From positions 1-61,202 of the forward strand of contig JAFGLV010000028.1 of NCBI GenBank assembly GCA_016927855.1: a stretch of DNA of 61,202 bases. The letters run 5' to 3'. The notes beneath the pieces were generated by a model, which searched no databases, was not told the origin of the DNA, and worked only from the letters and a program-made list of their open reading frames with translations. Position numbers and translations under genes: made by a program. Shown in pieces: positions 17,985 to 26,576 of this stretch. The DNA comes from Sedimentisphaerales bacterium (GTDB lineage Bacteria; Planctomycetota; Phycisphaerae; Sedimentisphaerales; Anaerobacaceae). Every line of letters starts with the position of its first letter. Position 1 is the stretch's first letter.

Positions 17985-18333
17985 TGTCGGTGTTTTCCCA
18001 TGTGATTGATTTCGGTGGTGTTTGAGTCTCGTCGCACATAACGCGGCCGTTCGCTCCACTGTGCGGGACGCCTCCCACAGTCGTCGACGAAACGGGCCCT
18101 TCCCACAGGTCTTCATCATCGCAACAGCCACCGTCGACGAAGTCGACCGGCAGCTTCATGAGCTCATCGAGAGACAAGCTGTATAGCCACTCTTGCGTTC
18201 GCAGGCTCTGCCAGCTTGCCGAGGCCAGCGCGTCGGTCGTCCACAATGCCAGGACGATCGAAGCCAGTGCCAGCCTATGTCGTAACCGGCCATCGTTCAT
18301 AACGAGCACCATTCCTCTCATGGATCGGGTCAT
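17965..18333 (-). CDS. Small secreted protein sharing the receptor leader motif
   Basis: A 122-residue protein that begins five bases after the TonB receptor stop codon. Internal ATGs at residues 8 and 12 are alternative starts; AGAGGA precedes them. A signal peptide (LALASIVLALWTTDALASA) is followed by YSLSLDELMKLPVDFV. This closely mirrors DMSLEQLMEEEITS at the mature N-terminus of the receptor encoded upstream, a motif seen at the N-terminus of many TonB-dependent receptors. The rest (GGCCDDEDLWEGP and a polar tail) is unlike any family I know. It may be a receptor N-terminus that became independent, or a small interaction partner. Confidence 0.6.
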   Translation of the reverse strand: MTRSMRGMVLVMNDGRLRHRLALASIVLALWTTDALASASWQSLRTQEWLYSLSLDELMKLPVDFVDGGCCDDEDLWEGPVSSTTVGGVPHSGANGRVMCDETQTPPKSITWENTDNGRKQN

Positions 18334-18337
18334 GGGT

Positions 18338-20611
18338 TCAGAATCTATAGATCAGCGACGCGGCCACCGCGGCGGCGTGAGCACGGTAGTCGCCGGGCGA
18401 GCTGTAGTAGTTCCGCTTGTTGAGATCGATATCGAACATGCCGAGCAGGTTGTAGCCGTCGAGCCTGACGGTCAGGTTCTTGGACGGTTGGTATTGAAGA
18501 CCCAGGTTAAGATAATAGTTGCCGCGGTAGGCTTTGTCCCAGCCGGGTTCAATGGCCGGCAGCGCATCGGTGTTGCCGCCCATCGCATAGGGATTGTACC
18601 GGTTGTAGTCCTTCAGGCCGGGAAAGCCCCAGTAGACTCTGAATGATCCGTCAAGGGTCCATTCGTCATTGAGTTTCCGCTGCCCCACGATCTTGGTGAC
18701 ATGGTTCGACCAGTTCGCCAGATCGTCCCCAAAGCCGTAGGGCTCGGCGGTGTTGACCGTGCTCATATTGGGGTCGAGGTCGAAGTCATAGAGTTTGGTG
18801 AAGCCATGAGAGAACATCACGCGGGTCTTGTCGCTGTGATAGATGGCTTCCAGCTCAACGCCCCACTCTCTCTGGGTCCCTACCGGTGCGATGTTGCTGC
18901 CGGACCAGGTTAGCAGTTCGAGGTTGTAGTGGAAGAAAGCGGAGGCGGCCAAGTCCAGCCTGGCGTTGTGGGTTCTCTCATAGCGCAGCTCGATGCTGTC
19001 GAGTTTCTCGGGTGTGCTATTGTCAATGCCGGCAAGGGCCTGCGCCTTCATTTCCTCGGCGAAATTGGCGCGGACGGAGCGCGACCAGAGGAGTCTCCAC
19101 GTATCCTTGGGATTAGGGGTGTGGATCACCGCGACTCGTGGCGAGAACATGTCCTCGGAATACGTATGATTGTCAAGTCTGGCGCCGAGGAAGGTGGTCC
19201 AGCGGTCATCGATCGTCCACTGGTGTTCACCCAGGATTGACCACATCGTAGTAGACCAGTTCGGCATGGGATTGCCCAGCAGCGAGCTGATGGCAGGATC
19301 GCCGGGGAAGCCCAGACTGCCAATACCGAACTCTTCACGAGAGACTTCCGAGCCGAACGCGATCTTGTGGTGCGCGTTGGCATTCCAATTGAAAAGGACC
19401 TTGCCGTAAAACTCGTCCTCGCGATGCGCCTCGCTCAGACCGCCCTGCAGGATACGCTCCTGGTCCATCAGGTCGTAGCTGAACGCCGCGTCGAGAGTCA
19501 GGTTCTCCCGGATTTCGTTCTTATAGCCGATGTAGCCGGTGGCCTGTTGATACCCGGACGAGCACGCATAGTTGCTGACCCAATCGCCCCATCCCCAGGG
19601 ATAGTGAAGGATTGTCCCCATGTCGGTGACAAACTGCTTGCCGCCTCGGGTGTAGCGGCCCCAGATCTCCCAGTTACCTTTGGTGATCTGGCTGTACAGC
19701 TTCAGCGGGGGAAGGTTCCGGTGGGTCGCGCCGTCACGGTTGACCAAGGACTCCGTGAACGGCTCGCCCGCCTGATAGCCTTCACCCGGCAGGTCGGGTC
19801 CGGGGTCCGAAAGATCCCAAGGGTACTGGGCCGATTCGGGGAAATCGAAGGAGAAGACTTGAGGGGCATCGTACCGACTGGCACCGGGATAGTCCGCGAT
19901 GCCGGCATAGACGAAGACGCCCGCCTCCTGCTCAGGCTGGGTTTGGCCATGCTTGAATTCCGCCGAGTAGAACTCCTCGACGGCGCCCAGACGGCCGGTT
20001 ACCTCTGTGCCCTGGAAGGTCGCGGCGCTGTAGGTGACGATGTTGATCACCATGGCGATAGCGCCGGGGCCGTACAAGGCCGAGCCGGGCCCTCGGATCA
20101 CGTCAATGTGATGGATGTCCCGCAGCATCACCAGATCGCGCTCGCTCAAGGCGCCGAAATGAGTCCGCTCGTTCATGATTCGCCCGTTGACAAGGAGCAG
20201 ATACTTGTCATCGCGGTCGTTGATGATGCCGCGCAACCCCAAGTGGTCCGATTCCCAGTGATGCCTGATCCACTGGAGGTTCGGCACATAGATATCCAGC
20301 AGTTCGAAGAGGCTGCGCGCGCCGGAGGCCTGGATTTGGTCTGCGGTGATGGTCGTCATCGCCGCCGGCGTCATCCGCGCCGAGGTTTGCGTCAGACTGG
20401 CGGTGGAGGTGATCTCCTCTTCCATGAGCTGCTCGAGGGACATATCGAACAGGGTCTCGTCCTCGCCTGGATCTGACTTGCCTGCGGCCCGGCCACCCGC
20501 CAGCAATGACGCGAGCAGCACGACCGCGAGAACGCGGGCACACGCACGTCGGCGATTTGTCCTCCTCGCAATGTCTCCGACAGTCCAATGCTTGTTGGAT
20601 TGGCTCGACAT
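18338..20611 (-). CDS. TonB-dependent outer-membrane receptor
   Basis: A 757-residue outer-membrane receptor for energised uptake or signalling. A signal sequence (VLAVVLLASLLAGGRAAG) is followed by the leader motif MSLEQLMEEEITS. The plug domain comes next (ITADQIQASGARSLFELLDI, LGLRGIINDR, IDVIRGPGSALYGPGAIAMV), then a beta-barrel of about 550 residues ending in SLIYRF with the terminal Phe typical of outer-membrane barrels. The ATG at 20611 has AGGGAG four bases upstream and is preferred to the GTG at 20626. Ligand cannot be told from the sequence; no riboswitch was recognised upstream. It is the first gene of the signalling operon, and linkage to YfiR and a kinase suggests sensing as well as transport. 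Confidence 0.92.
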   Translation of the reverse strand: MSSQSNKHWTVGDIARRTNRRRACARVLAVVLLASLLAGGRAAGKSDPGEDETLFDMSLEQLMEEEITSTASLTQTSARMTPAAMTTITADQIQASGARSLFELLDIYVPNLQWIRHHWESDHLGLRGIINDRDDKYLLLVNGRIMNERTHFGALSERDLVMLRDIHHIDVIRGPGSALYGPGAIAMVINIVTYSAATFQGTEVTGRLGAVEEFYSAEFKHGQTQPEQEAGVFVYAGIADYPGASRYDAPQVFSFDFPESAQYPWDLSDPGPDLPGEGYQAGEPFTESLVNRDGATHRNLPPLKLYSQITKGNWEIWGRYTRGGKQFVTDMGTILHYPWGWGDWVSNYACSSGYQQATGYIGYKNEIRENLTLDAAFSYDLMDQERILQGGLSEAHREDEFYGKVLFNWNANAHHKIAFGSEVSREEFGIGSLGFPGDPAISSLLGNPMPNWSTTMWSILGEHQWTIDDRWTTFLGARLDNHTYSEDMFSPRVAVIHTPNPKDTWRLLWSRSVRANFAEEMKAQALAGIDNSTPEKLDSIELRYERTHNARLDLAASAFFHYNLELLTWSGSNIAPVGTQREWGVELEAIYHSDKTRVMFSHGFTKLYDFDLDPNMSTVNTAEPYGFGDDLANWSNHVTKIVGQRKLNDEWTLDGSFRVYWGFPGLKDYNRYNPYAMGGNTDALPAIEPGWDKAYRGNYYLNLGLQYQPSKNLTVRLDGYNLLGMFDIDLNKRNYYSSPGDYRAHAAAVAASLIYRF

Positions 20612-21176
20612 CGGTCTCCCTTTCACTCAACTGGCGGCACGAGGCCGCGGTTTCCTATGTTCAAGTCGCACGTGTCTCAAGGTATCGGCGTCCTGTAGGC
20701 TTGGATCGAACAACAGGTTAAGAGAAATTGCGGGTCAGACAGTGGTCGCTCGCAGGCGGAGGCACGCGCATCTTATTATCGCCCAGGCATGGGCCGACAG
20801 GCGACAGGCGCACACCCCCCGGTCCGACGCCCAACTCAAGGTCCTGAAAGATCTCGCCTGTTTGCACTGTCGCAGGCGACGTCCCTCGATAGGGCGGGTT
20901 CTTCACCCACGCGTCCGGACGCGCGCCGGCATCAACGCGTGGGTAAGGGACCCACCCTGCCGCCTCTCCGAGAGACCGGCTCCGGCATCGGACCGGCGGG
21001 GCGAGCAGGGACCCAGAGGGCTCGACATGTGCCGCGCTTATGGGACCGGGCCCGACGTCGAGGACGAACCATCCGTCCCGCAAGACTCAACCTGACCGCG
21101 CAGGCCTGAGCCCATCATGCGCTTTGGCCGATGTTGACCGCTCAGCCTGCCAGCTTGGTGCGGCAAGTCTTTCACC
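20612..21176. other. Divergent gene-free stretch with a stem-loop
   Basis: About 560 bases between the receptor operon and dxr. The most striking element is a stem at 20905-20914 and 20935-20944 (ACCCACGCGT and ACGCGTGGGT) around a GC-rich 20-base loop. I searched by eye for cobalamin and other riboswitch boxes and saw none. The operon promoter presumably lies near 20620-20760 but is not obvious. Confidence 0.5.
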
Positions 21177-21205
21177 TTGACAGTTTGCCTACCTTATCAT
21201 ACTAT
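21177..21205 (+). promoter_or_regulatory. dxr promoter
   Basis: A perfect TTGACA (21177-21182), a 17-base spacer, then TACTAT (21200-21205). The expected start of transcription near 21212 gives an 80-base leader before the dxr ATG. Confidence 0.7.
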
Positions 21206-21291
21206 CGGCCTTGTCGTTCGACCGGCCCGACCCGATCGTTGCGGGGCTCGTCGATGGGTATGGGGAGAGGACTGCAATCGAGTCTTTGGCT

Positions 21292-22467
21292 ATGCCACGA
21301 AGAATCGCCATCTTGGGATCGACCGGGTCGATTGGACGCAATGCGCTGCGTGTGATCGACGCGCTCGGGCCGGACTATGTTGTCGTCGCGCTCAGCGCGC
21401 ACACCAGCGTCGAACTGCTGGCCGAGCAGGCCAAGCAGTTCGAGCCGCGCTTCGTTGCGGTCAGCAGCAGCGACCATGCCAGGCGGTTGCGCGCCTTGAT
21501 GGACGGCCAGAAGGCGGAGATTCTCGTCGGACCCGAAAGCCTCACAGAACTGGCTCAGTCGGACGATGTGGATACCGTCCTGACGGCGGTGGTCGGTGCG
21601 GCCGGCCTGCCGTCGGCGTTGGCCGCGGCGCGCTGCGGAAAGCGCCTCGCGATTGCCAACAAAGAGCCGCTGGCGATCGCAGGCGAGCTGCTCACCCGGA
21701 TCGCGCGCGAGCACGGCAGCACGCTCCTGCCGGTCGACAGCGAGCATTCGGCGGTCTTCCAGGCCATGCAATCGGGACTGGTGGCTGAGGTGCGTAAGAT
21801 CATCCTGACCGCTTCCGGCGGGCCTTTTCGCGGCGCCAGCCCTGACCAGTTGGAGGAAGTAACGCTCGAACAGGCCCTGGCGCATCCGGTCTGGCGAATG
21901 GGTCCCAAGATCACGATCGATTCGGCCACGATGATGAACAAGGCGCTTGAGATCATCGAGGCGCGGTGGCTGTTCGACGTGCCGGTGGATCGCATTGAGG
22001 TTCTGATCCATCCCGAATCGATCGTCCATTCGCTGGTCGAGTTTGTGGATGGCTCGGTCGTCGCCCAGCTTGGCCGGCCTGACATGTGTTTGCCGATCCA
22101 GTATGCACTGACCTATCCGCGGCGCGTCGCGGGGCTCTCGCAGCCGCTGAAACTCGACGAGATCGGTTGTCTGCGCTTCGAGAGGCCCGAACCCGAGACA
22201 TTTCGCGCGCTAACCCTGGCCTACGAGGTGGCGCGAACGGGCGGGACGGCGCCGGTGGTCTTCAATGCCGCCAACGAAGCCGCCGTCGAAGCGTTTCTGG
22301 CCGGGCGGATCAGGTTTGTGCAGATTATGGATTTGGTCGAACGCTGTCTCGACGAGCACAACGTCAAGCAGCGCAACGTATCGTTGGAAGAGTTGCTTGA
22401 CGCCGATGGTTGGGCCCGACGCCTCGTCGAGCGCAGGCTTACATTAGAAAGGATGATTGATTATTGA
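21292..22467 (+). CDS. dxr: 1-deoxy-D-xylulose 5-phosphate reductoisomerase
   Basis: Second enzyme of the MEP isoprenoid pathway, converting DXP to MEP with NADPH. The N-terminal nucleotide motif ILGSTGSIGRNALRVI, NKEPLAIAGE, the substrate and metal segment PVDSEHSAVFQ, the flexible-loop motif TASGGPFRG and IDSATMMNKALEIIEA are all present. Length is 391 residues, normal for the family. The start MPRRIAILG directly precedes the Rossmann strand; the open frame extends further upstream but its first 27 residues are not protein-like. It is followed by the rseP-like protease, a gene order common in bacteria. Confidence 0.96.
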   Translation: MPRRIAILGSTGSIGRNALRVIDALGPDYVVVALSAHTSVELLAEQAKQFEPRFVAVSSSDHARRLRALMDGQKAEILVGPESLTELAQSDDVDTVLTAVVGAAGLPSALAAARCGKRLAIANKEPLAIAGELLTRIAREHGSTLLPVDSEHSAVFQAMQSGLVAEVRKIILTASGGPFRGASPDQLEEVTLEQALAHPVWRMGPKITIDSATMMNKALEIIEARWLFDVPVDRIEVLIHPESIVHSLVEFVDGSVVAQLGRPDMCLPIQYALTYPRRVAGLSQPLKLDEIGCLRFERPEPETFRALTLAYEVARTGGTAPVVFNAANEAAVEAFLAGRIRFVQIMDLVERCLDEHNVKQRNVSLEELLDADGWARRLVERRLTLERMIDY

Positions 22468-22533
22468 TGATTGATTGTTGCAGCAAGCTTCCGCGCCGCC
22501 TCGATCATCCATTATCCGTCATCAATAGTCAAT
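22456..22533. repeat. TGAT-rich inverted repeat between dxr and the protease gene
   Basis: Arms 22456-22470 (ATTGATTATTGATGA) and 22519-22533 (TCATCAATAGTCAAT) are reverse complements with one mismatch, around a 48-base loop. The left arm covers the end of dxr. It may modulate read-through into the protease gene. Confidence 0.55.
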
Positions 22534-22547
22534 GAAGGGGTCACTTG

Positions 22548-24674
22548 ATGTCGAAGAAAGGAAGCTCGCCGAGCGGGATTCTCAACAGTGTCTTCTGGCT
22601 CGCTCTCGGTGCTGTCGTTGTGTACCTGATCGCGCGGAACGTGCGCGTGGTCAGCAATGTCGCCGTCGTTCTACTCGGTTTTGGCGCTGTTGTGCTCGTC
22701 CATGAGTTCGGGCATTTCATCGTGGCCAAGCTTTGCGGGATCAAGGTGGAAGCCTTCTCGCTCTTCATGCCGCCGACGGTCCTCGGATCGCGGCGTACCG
22801 CCAAGGGACTGCACCTGCGCGTCTTGCCGATGCTCTTCTCGAAGTCGAGCGAATCGGCGCAGGAGGCGGAAGAAGGCGGTCTATCTTTCACCCTGGGTAA
22901 AGGCGGCCAGGAAAGCGACACGGAATACCGCTTCGGCCTGATCCCGTTTGGCGGGTACGTCAAGCTGCTGGGCCAGGACGACGTCGGACCGGTCAAGCAG
23001 ATCAGCGATCCGCGCTCGTTCGCCAACAAGTCGGTCGGCGTCCGCGCCGCGGTGATCGCGGCCGGGGTGACGTTCAACGTCATCAGCGCCGCGATCGTAC
23101 TGATGATCGTGTTTCTCGTGGGGATCAATTTCCCACCCCCCGTCGTTGGTGACGTGGTTCCGGATTCTCCTGCAGCCAAAGCAGGTCTTCAGCCGGGCGA
23201 CGAGTTCATCGAGATCGACGGCGAAACTCGAAACCTCGACTTCACCAGCATCTCTCTGGCCGCCGTCCTCTCGGATGCCAATGAGGCGGTCCCGGTAACG
23301 GTGCAACATCCCGACGGAACCGTGGAGGAGATCGGACTCGTCGCGCGGAAGCTGCCGGGCGCACAGATGCGCGAGTTCGGGATCGAGCAGCCGCTGAGTC
23401 TGACGCTCGCACAGGTCAGCGATCCGAACGCGCTGGAGCAGCAAACCGGTTTGCTGCCGGGCGATACGGTCATCGCGGTGGCCGGCCGGCCGGTCGAGCA
23501 CAAGTGGACGTTCGACGCCATCGTGCGCGAGGCTCTTTCGCCCAACGTGACGGTGACAGCGCAACGCACGACGAAAGACGGTGGCGCCGAGCAGGTGCAG
23601 ACCGAGCTGGATCTCGCCTGGGTGGCCGGCGAAGGTAACGTCAAGTCCGACTCGGATCTGGCGAACGTCTACTCGATCGTCCCGCGCCTGTGCGTCCTGC
23701 ACGACCAGAGGGCGAACGATGACAAAGACGAGAACCCGCAGCGACTGCTGGCGGGAGACATCATCGTTGCGGTGGACACGGTCGAGAATCCCACGTACCT
23801 GGAGTTGCGCGAGACGACCGTCAAGTTCGAGGACAAGCCGTTGCCGGTAAAGGTGTTGCGGGCCGACCCCAACGGCACCGAGCGGGTCGTCACGATTACC
23901 GTTACGCCCCGGCGCGATCCGGTTGATGATCGTGTCGTGATTGGCTTCTTCCCCGTCCTGGATGCCGAACATGCCATCGTGGCCAAGACCGTGGCGTCGG
24001 AAGGGGGCGTCGCCCGGCTGGACCTGCCGCGCGGCGCGAGGATCACGACGGTAGGCGGGCAAGCGGTCGCCAGTTTCTACGACGTTATCAGGGAAGTCCG
24101 TCGCTGGGAAGGCCAACCCGTGGCTCTGGAATACCGGCTTGAGGACGGCAGCCATGGCGGCGTGACGCTGCAAGCCGCCGGTGCCGCGGCGCCCATTCAG
24201 GTGCAATCGACCCCGTTGGCGGTCTTACCTTTCAAGGGCCTGGAACGGCTCTACCGCGCCGCCGCGCCCCTCGACGCCATCAAGATGGGATACCGCCGGA
24301 CCGTGATGTTCATCACCATGACATACATCACGCTGGCGCAGTTGATCGGCGGACTGCTGAGCCCGAAACTCCTGATGGGACCGGTGGGCATCGTCGTGTC
24401 GAGCTACCAGATCGTCGAGTCGCAGCCGCTGATCTACTATGCCTACTTCCTCGGCCTGATCAGCGCCAGCATCGCGGTGCTGAATTTCCTGCCCCTTCCG
24501 CCTTTCGATGGTGGTCTGATCGTCCTGATGCTGATCGAGAAAATCAAGGGCTCGGCGCTGAGCGAGAAGGCCCAGGGGATCGTCGCCTACGCCGGCTGGG
24601 TGCTCGTGCTGACGTTGCTGATTTACGTGACTTACAACGATATTGTCCGAACGATTAGCGGTTTTTTCAGTTAA
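22548..24674 (+). CDS. rseP: RseP-like M50 site-2 protease with enlarged PDZ region
   Basis: An inner-membrane zinc metalloprotease of 708 residues, compared with about 450 for RseP of E. coli. The active-site helix contains HEFGH (residues 52-56), and the C-terminal ligand motif is LPLPPFDGG. The first PDZ domain is near 205-285 (VVPDSPAAKAGLQPGDEFIEI). A second PDZ-like unit follows (GLLPGDTVIAVAGRPV), and further GD-containing repeats (LLAGDIIVAVDTVENP; GARITTVGGQAVASFYD) make up the extra length. Four membrane segments are visible, one near the N-terminus, one at about 170-190 and two at the end. The ATG at 22548 has GAAGGGG eight bases before it. Such proteases cleave anti-sigma factors or signal peptides within the membrane. 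Confidence 0.9.
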   Translation: MSKKGSSPSGILNSVFWLALGAVVVYLIARNVRVVSNVAVVLLGFGAVVLVHEFGHFIVAKLCGIKVEAFSLFMPPTVLGSRRTAKGLHLRVLPMLFSKSSESAQEAEEGGLSFTLGKGGQESDTEYRFGLIPFGGYVKLLGQDDVGPVKQISDPRSFANKSVGVRAAVIAAGVTFNVISAAIVLMIVFLVGINFPPPVVGDVVPDSPAAKAGLQPGDEFIEIDGETRNLDFTSISLAAVLSDANEAVPVTVQHPDGTVEEIGLVARKLPGAQMREFGIEQPLSLTLAQVSDPNALEQQTGLLPGDTVIAVAGRPVEHKWTFDAIVREALSPNVTVTAQRTTKDGGAEQVQTELDLAWVAGEGNVKSDSDLANVYSIVPRLCVLHDQRANDDKDENPQRLLAGDIIVAVDTVENPTYLELRETTVKFEDKPLPVKVLRADPNGTERVVTITVTPRRDPVDDRVVIGFFPVLDAEHAIVAKTVASEGGVARLDLPRGARITTVGGQAVASFYDVIREVRRWEGQPVALEYRLEDGSHGGVTLQAAGAAAPIQVQSTPLAVLPFKGLERLYRAAAPLDAIKMGYRRTVMFITMTYITLAQLIGGLLSPKLLMGPVGIVVSSYQIVESQPLIYYAYFLGLISASIAVLNFLPLPPFDGGLIVLMLIEKIKGSALSEKAQGIVAYAGWVLVLTLLIYVTYNDIVRTISGFFS

Positions 24675-24751
24675 GCCACGCGATTTGCCGATAAGATGGA
24701 GGGCAGCAGGTGTGATTTGCGCAACCGGAGAAAGGACTTGAAGGTTCAGGC

Positions 24752-26170
24752 ATGTTGGTGGACAAGCACAGCACGGAGACGCTCAAGCGCAGGGACAAGC
24801 AAGTCTATGAGATCATCGAGCCCGCTCGTCAGAGGGCTTTGAGCAGTGAGGAATACCACCGGGCTCTGCCGGCGGAGCTGGAGCGCGCCGACGCCGAGGT
24901 CTATCGGCTCATCGGTGCCGAGTACGACCGCCAGCAGAACATGCTGCAACTGATCGCGGCGGAGAATCAATGCTCGCGCGCTGTCCTGGCGGCGCTGGGT
25001 TGTGCCGTCCAGAACAAGACGACCGAAGGTTTCGTCGGCGCACGCTTCCACGGAGGCTGCGCCGTCGTCGATCGCCTCGAAGCGCTGGCGATCGACAGGG
25101 CGCGGCAGGCGTTCGGCGCCAAGTACGCCAACGTCCAACCCCATTCCGGAACCAGTGCCAACCAGATCGTCCTGGCTGCCATCCTCAGCAGTGGCGATCG
25201 CATCCTGAGCCTGGGCATGGACCAGGGTGGTCACGTCTCGCACGGAGATCGCGTCTCCTTCGCCGGCAAGTTCTTCCAAGTCGAGCAATATCAGGTAGAT
25301 AGAGACTCGTTCCTGCTCGATTACGAGGCCATCGCGCAGCAGGCGCGCCGGTTCCGGCCGCGGCTGATCATCTGCGGCGCCAGCGCCTATTCGCGGGTCA
25401 TCGACTTCGAGCGCTTCCGCGCCATCGCCGACGAGGTCAATGCTTTTCTGCTGGCGGACGTCTCGCACATCTCCGGTCTTATCATCGCCGGCGTTCATCC
25501 GTCGCCGGTCGACTATGCCCACTTCACCACGACAAGCACCTACAAGCCCGGCGGCCCGCGCGGCGGCCTGATCGTCATGGGCAAAGACTTCGACGCGCCG
25601 CTGCTGGTCGGCAAGAGGGAAGTCCCGCTCTGGCAGCGCGTCGAGAAGACGACCTTCCCCGGCTTCCAGGGCACGCCATACCTGAACAACATCGCCGCCA
25701 AAGCGGTCTTTTTCGGCGAGACCCTCTCCGACGAGTACCGGGACCGGCAGTTCCGAATCGTCGAGAATGCTCAGGCGCTCGCCGCCGAGTTCCAGGGACT
25801 GGGCTACGACGTCCTGACCGGCGGCACCGACAACCACATGTTCCTGGTGGACGTGACGCAGTTCCGCAACGGTCTGACCGGCGCGATCGCGCAGCGCAGC
25901 CTGGAAGACTGCGGGATCGTCATCAACATGAACCGCCTGCCTTACGACCGCCACTGTGCCAAGGTCACCAGCGGCATGAGGCTGGGCACACCCATCGTGA
26001 CGCGCAACGGCATGGGTCCGGCCGAGATGACGACCATCGCCCAGCGGGTCGACCACGTCCTGGCCAACCTCGAAATCCTCGACGAGCGAACCTACCGTCT
26101 CGACGAATCGCTCCGCCAGGAAACCGCCGACGCCGTCCGAGACCTCTGCACCCGCTTCCCCATGCGGTGA
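24752..26170 (+). CDS. glyA: Divergent serine hydroxymethyltransferase-like enzyme
   Basis: A PLP enzyme of 472 residues in the SHMT family, which interconverts serine and glycine with tetrahydrofolate. Clear family marks are AAEN with Glu71, YANVQPHSGTSAN, LLADVSHISGLI with Asp236, and the PLP lysine Lys265 in TSTYKPGGPRGG. Unusually, the segment that normally reads YAEGYPGKRYYGG is TTEGFVGARFHGG, so the tyrosines that contact PLP and substrate are replaced. The His before the catalytic Lys is also Tyr. It has a 60-residue N-terminal extension relative to short forms. GAAGG precedes the ATG by seven bases. It may be a true SHMT with altered kinetics or a related aldolase. Confidence 0.8.
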   Translation: MLVDKHSTETLKRRDKQVYEIIEPARQRALSSEEYHRALPAELERADAEVYRLIGAEYDRQQNMLQLIAAENQCSRAVLAALGCAVQNKTTEGFVGARFHGGCAVVDRLEALAIDRARQAFGAKYANVQPHSGTSANQIVLAAILSSGDRILSLGMDQGGHVSHGDRVSFAGKFFQVEQYQVDRDSFLLDYEAIAQQARRFRPRLIICGASAYSRVIDFERFRAIADEVNAFLLADVSHISGLIIAGVHPSPVDYAHFTTTSTYKPGGPRGGLIVMGKDFDAPLLVGKREVPLWQRVEKTTFPGFQGTPYLNNIAAKAVFFGETLSDEYRDRQFRIVENAQALAAEFQGLGYDVLTGGTDNHMFLVDVTQFRNGLTGAIAQRSLEDCGIVINMNRLPYDRHCAKVTSGMRLGTPIVTRNGMGPAEMTTIAQRVDHVLANLEILDERTYRLDESLRQETADAVRDLCTRFPMR

Positions 26171-26229
26171 GCTCCCTACATGGGGCCACGGAAAGACTCC
26201 CGGTAGAGACGCAACAGCTTGCCTCTCCT

Positions 26230-26278
26230 CGTCGGTCGTGTATTCTCGCACGACTGGCGAGCCAGGACGCTTGCCTTA
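26230..26278. repeat. GTCGTG/CACGAC repeat, copy 1
   Basis: The stretch CGCACGACTGGCGAGCC followed by AGGACGCTTGCCTTA matches a copy near 40266-40308 with about five differences in 32 bases. Both start with a small GTCGTG...CACGAC stem. Confidence 0.55.
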
Positions 26279-26294
26279 TAGCGTCCCGCGCATG

Positions 26295-26326
26295 AAAAAA
26301 GGCCATAAGTGGCAAGCTTATGGCCT
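26295..26326 (-). terminator. Rho-independent terminator, minus strand
   Basis: Stem AGGCCATAAG/CTTATGGCCT (26300-26309 and 26317-26326) with a seven-base loop, followed on the minus strand by TTTTTT. It would end a leftward transcript, most simply that of the small gene at 26364-26576. Confidence 0.8.
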
Positions 26327-26363
26327 GTTGGCTTGTAACCGAAGCTACATGTTGTAGCCAGAT

Positions 26364-26576
26364 CTATTCAGTTGTCTTTGGGGTGCTCTGGGTCCCCAGA
26401 GGCGGGGGTCGGACCCGACTCAACGGGTTCCACTCGCGAAGCGGGAAACCTGGAGTTCTGGTTGTCGGTTGGCACGTGCGTTGGTTGATTTCAGAGTCAG
26501 GGTCCGCCGAGTGCGGACAGAGGCACAGGCCGAGGAACAACCACAGGATTTCGGCGACGAACATCCGTGTCTTCAT
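26364..26576 (-). CDS. Putative small secreted protein
   Basis: A 70-residue protein starting MKTRMFVAEILWLFLGLCL, a short signal peptide, followed by a polar proline-rich tail ending TPKTTE. GGGGA lies about eight bases upstream of the ATG, and a strong minus-strand terminator lies 40 bases beyond the stop. These together suggest a real transcription unit in an otherwise gene-free 690-base gap. No family was recognised, and the body could be chance coding. Confidence 0.4.
   Translation of the reverse strand: MKTRMFVAEILWLFLGLCLCPHSADPDSEINQRTCQPTTRTPGFPLREWNPLSRVRPPPLGTQSTPKTTE

Noticed and set aside
20612..21100. Cobalamin riboswitch before the TonB receptor
   Set aside because: A GCCGGTCTCTCGG stretch on the minus strand looked suggestive but does not match the B12 box, and the expected stems are absent.
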